This document shows, piece after piece, positions 61,541 through 64,000 of a stretch of DNA of 64,000 bases. Each line of letters begins with the position of its first letter. Position 1 is the first letter of the stretch. The stretch comes from Catellatospora sp. IY07-71. GTDB taxonomy: Bacteria; Actinomycetota; Actinomycetes; Mycobacteriales; Micromonosporaceae. Location of the stretch: contig NZ_AP023360.1 of NCBI RefSeq assembly GCF_018326265.1, forward strand, positions 6,817,001 through 6,881,000, in the 5' to 3' direction. Made by a program: the position numbers and the translations under genes. The notes under the pieces are model-generated. The model searched no databases. It was not told the origin of the DNA and saw only the letters and a program-made list of their open reading frames with translations.

Positions 61541-63358
61541 ATGAGCCACTACCGGAGCAACCTGCGCGACCTGCGATTCAACCTGTTCGAGGTGTTCGGC
61601 CTCGGCGAGCAGCTGGGCGCCGGGCGCTTCGCCGACCTCGACACCGAGACCGTCGAGCACATGCTCGCCGAGGTCGAGCGGCTGTCGGTCGGGCCGATCG
61701 CCGCGTCGTACGCCGAGGCCGACCGGACTCCGCCCGTCTACGACCCGCGTACGTTCTCGGTGGCCATGCCCGAGGGCTTCTGCCGGTCGTACCAGGCGTG
61801 GATGGACGCCGAGTGGTGGCGGCTGGACATGCCCGCCGAGGCGGGCGGCGTGGTCGCCCCGCGCGCGCTGTGGTGGGCGCTGATCGAGCTGGTGCAGGGC
61901 GCGCAGGCGCCGGTGTACATGTACGGCGGCGGCCCCGGCTTCGGCGGCCTGCTGCACCGCATGGGCACCCCGGAGCAGCAGCGCATCGCCGAGATCATGA
62001 TCGACCGCCGGTGGGGTGCGACCATGGTGCTGACCGAGCCGGACGCCGGCTCCGACGTCGGCGCGGGCCGCACCCGGGCGCTGCCGCAGGCCGACGGCTC
62101 CTGGCACATCGAGGGCGTCAAGCGGTTCATCACCTCGGGCGAGCACGACCTGAGCGAGAACATCATGCACTTCGTGCTGGCCCGGCCGGTGGACACGCCC
62201 GGTGCGGGCGGGCCGGGCACCAAGGGTCTGTCCATGTTCCTGGTGCCGAAGTTCCACTTCGACCACACCACCGGCGAGCTGGGCGAGCGCAACGGCGTCT
62301 ACGCCACCAACGTCGAGAAGAAGATGGGCCTCAAGGTCTCCAGCACCTGCGAGCTGACCTTCGGCCAGCACGGTGCCCCGGCGGTGGGCTGGCTGGTCGG
62401 CGAGGTGCACGACGGCATCGCGCAGATGTTCAAGGTGATCGAGTCGGCGCGCATGCAGGTCGGCGTGAAGGCCATCGCGACGCTGTCGACGGGCTACCTC
62501 AACGCGCTCGACTACGCCCGCCAGCGGGTGCAGGGCCCGGACCTGACCCAGGCCGCCGACAAGACCGCGCCGCGCGTCACCATCGACCGCCACCCCGACG
62601 TGCGCCGCATCCTGATGCTGCAGAAGTCGTACGCCGAGGGCCTGCGCGCCGTCTACCTCTACACCGCCGGCTGGCTGGACCGCGACCACGCCCAGGGCTC
62701 CAACGTCAACGACCTGCTGCTGCCGATCGTGAAGGGCGTCGGCTCGGAGCGCTCCTACGAGATGCTGGCACTGTCCCTGCAGACCCTCGGCGGCTCGGGC
62801 TACCTGCAGGACTACCCGATGGAGCAGTACATCCGGGACACGAAGATCGACACCCTGTACGAGGGCACCACCGCGATCCAGGGCCTGGACTTCTTCTTCC
62901 GCAAGATCGCCCGGGACCGCCGGGTGGCGCTGGACCTGCTGCTCGGCGAGATGACCGACTTCTGCGACGCCACCGAATCGAACGCCGACCTGAAGCTGGA
63001 GTGCGAGTCGCTGCGCGAGGGCATCGACGACGTGCGCGACATGGTCGACACGATGCTCGGCTGGCTGAAGGACTCCGGCGGCGACCCGAGCGAGGTCTAC
63101 AAGATCGGGCAGAACTCGACCCGGCTGCTGATGAGCGTCGGCGACCTGCTCATCGGCTGGCTGCTGACCCGCCAGGCGGCGGTGGCCCTCGACGCGCTGG
63201 CCGGGTCGCCCTCCGCCGACGACACCGGCTTCTACCAGGGCAAGCTCGCCGTGGCGCGGTTCTTCGCGCGTACCGTGCTGCCGGAGCTGACCGCCCGGCG
63301 ACGGGTGCTGCAGCAGACCGACAACGCCCTGATGGAGATCCCCGATGGGGCGTTCTAG
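61541..63358 (+). CDS. Acyl-CoA dehydrogenase (long FadE type)
   Basis: A 605-residue acyl-CoA dehydrogenase with the ~150-residue C-terminal extension typical of mycobacterial FadE5-like proteins. [20 protein letters not shown] is the family N-terminus and fixes the start at 61541. FAD-binding: [17 protein letters not shown] and [13 protein letters not shown]. Catalytic Glu in [19 protein letters not shown]. It should oxidise acyl-CoA to enoyl-CoA in beta-oxidation. Its end overlaps the TetR gene by 14 bp, so the two are cotranscribed. Controlled through the operators at 61430-61480. Confidence 0.92.
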   Translation: MSHYRSNLRDLRFNLFEVFGLGEQLGAGRFADLDTETVEHMLAEVERLSVGPIAASYAEADRTPPVYDPRTFSVAMPEGFCRSYQAWMDAEWWRLDMPAEAGGVVAPRALWWALIELVQGAQAPVYMYGGGPGFGGLLHRMGTPEQQRIAEIMIDRRWGATMVLTEPDAGSDVGAGRTRALPQADGSWHIEGVKRFITSGEHDLSENIMHFVLARPVDTPGAGGPGTKGLSMFLVPKFHFDHTTGELGERNGVYATNVEKKMGLKVSSTCELTFGQHGAPAVGWLVGEVHDGIAQMFKVIESARMQVGVKAIATLSTGYLNALDYARQRVQGPDLTQAADKTAPRVTIDRHPDVRRILMLQKSYAEGLRAVYLYTAGWLDRDHAQGSNVNDLLLPIVKGVGSERSYEMLALSLQTLGGSGYLQDYPMEQYIRDTKIDTLYEGTTAIQGLDFFFRKIARDRRVALDLLLGEMTDFCDATESNADLKLECESLREGIDDVRDMVDTMLGWLKDSGGDPSEVYKIGQNSTRLLMSVGDLLIGWLLTRQAAVALDALAGSPSADDTGFYQGKLAVARFFARTVLPELTARRRVLQQTDNALMEIPDGAF

Positions 63359-63941
63359 GACGGTCGCGGGGGCGGCCGGGGTGCGCGAGCGCGTCCTGGC
63401 CGCCGCCACCGAGCTGTTCGCCGAGCAGGGGTATGCCGCGACGTCGGTGCAGCAGGTCGTCGACCGCGCCGGCGTCACCAAGGGCGGCCTCTACCACTAC
63501 TTCGGCGCCAAGGAGGACCTGCTCATCGAGATGTACCGGGCGGTCTTCGGCGAACGGCTGGCCGCGCTGGACCGCATCATCGGGCAGGGCCGCGATCCGG
63601 AGTGGACGCTGCGCGCGATCATCGACGACATCGTGGTCGGCACCGCGGCCATGATCAAGGAGTCGGCGGCCGTCTCCCGCGAGCTGGCCGCCATGGACAG
63701 CGAGCGCACGCAGCGCCTACAGGCCGACTGGCGCCGCTACCAGGAGACGGTGCGCGGCCTGATCCGGGACGCGCAGGAGGCCGGGGTCTTCGCCGCCGTC
63801 GCCTCCCCGGAGATCGTCTCCTGGTCCATCTTCGGGGTGACCAACTCCCTGCACACCTGGTACCGCCCCGACGGGCCCAAGGCCGCCGCGGCGATCGCCA
63901 AGGAACTCGCCGACCTGGTCCTCACCGGGCTGCGCCGCTGA
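63345..63941 (+). CDS. TetR/AcrR family regulator
   Basis: A 198-residue TetR repressor. The N-terminal HTH spans ~residues 12-60 ([40 protein letters not shown]). The C-terminal ligand/dimer domain has helices such as [20 protein letters not shown]. Being coupled to the acyl-CoA dehydrogenase gene, it probably senses an acyl-CoA and represses the SDR and dehydrogenase promoters via the ACCGACCGGTCGGT sites. ATG 63345 overlaps the end of the dehydrogenase gene. Confidence 0.92.
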   Translation: MGRSRTVAGAAGVRERVLAAATELFAEQGYAATSVQQVVDRAGVTKGGLYHYFGAKEDLLIEMYRAVFGERLAALDRIIGQGRDPEWTLRAIIDDIVVGTAAMIKESAAVSRELAAMDSERTQRLQADWRRYQETVRGLIRDAQEAGVFAAVASPEIVSWSIFGVTNSLHTWYRPDGPKAAAAIAKELADLVLTGLRR

Positions 63942-63948
63942 CCCGCCG

Positions 63949-64000
63949 TCAGCCGTGCACACACCGGCCGTCGACGAGGCGGATGTGGGTCTCCACGTGA
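63949..64000 (-). CDS. Partial CDS: C-terminal end of a minus-strand gene
   Basis: Sixteen codons up to a TGA (63951-63949) read HVETHIRLVDGRCVHG, with G/C at nearly every third position as in real genes here. The gene enters from the right edge and converges with the TetR gene. Too short to name. Confidence 0.5.
   Translation of the reverse strand, partial: HVETHIRLVDGRCVHG

Overview
The window is 64 kb of very GC-rich, gene-dense chromosome with strong G/C bias at third codon positions, frequent GTG starts and many 4-bp ATGA/GTGA gene overlaps. The gene content (lipase-maturation-factor protein, bacterial PMT, WhiA-like protein, APC permeases, PadR/WYL/TetR regulators) points to a filamentous actinomycete, probably Micromonosporaceae or a close relative; the family assignment is inference. 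No rRNA, tRNA, CRISPR array, transposase, integrase or phage gene was seen. Most of the window looks like core or semi-accessory chromosome.

Layout. 0-9.5 kb: a DUF2975/XRE pair behind a strong promoter-operator, a P-loop kinase-like protein, a lipase-maturation-factor/FAD-oxidoreductase operon, a membrane diguanylate cyclase, and an Acg-type nitroreductase-like protein. 9.6-17 kb: an ABC-F protein, a WYL regulator divergent from an MFS exporter around a perfect operator, an XRE regulator divergent from a methionine aminopeptidase with both transcripts apparently leaderless, an H1-like DNA-binding protein, and a secreted cysteine-hydrolase-like protein. 17.1-23.5 kb: a minus-strand operon, mostly translationally coupled, encoding desaturase, ACP, CFA-type methyltransferase, P450, type II thioesterase, fatty acyl-AMP ligase and a PaaI thioesterase. 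It looks like a compact pathway that tailors a fatty acid while it is bound to a carrier protein, with no PKS or NRPS in the window. 23.8-33.5 kb: YciO, a truncated luciferase-like monooxygenase, a GGDEF-EAL protein, PMT, a PadR operon, a methyltransferase, an AzoR-like reductase and an ArsR-SRPBCC fusion under a double operator.

33.6-37 kb: a three-gene envelope module (cytosolic coiled coil, four-helix membrane protein, OmpA-domain lipoprotein) behind a possible coupled leader peptide. 37-42 kb: an SDR, a VanY-like carboxypeptidase, a Gfo/Idh protein and a UvrA2-type ABC ATPase with a palindromic operator. 42.6-46.5 kb: a response regulator and histidine kinase facing a TAXI binding lipoprotein that has no TRAP permease nearby, then a WhiA-like protein without a recognisable HTH. 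46.6-57.7 kb: APC permease, TrkA/TrkH potassium uptake, SthA-like transhydrogenase, VanJ-like phosphatase, 6-phosphogluconate dehydrogenase, CNNM-type protein, a methyltransferase and a PPOX protein. 57.8-64 kb: a polytopic membrane protein fused to a GH5 glycosidase, then a beta-oxidation-like locus (SDR, acyl-CoA dehydrogenase, TetR) with two palindromic operators.

A recurrent theme is long, often perfect inverted repeats without U-tracts at operon ends, usually between convergent genes. These are probably the terminators of this genome, and one related inverted repeat lies inside the GH5 reading frame. The pathways most worth following are the FAAL/ACP/desaturase operon and the coiled-coil/membrane/OmpA module.
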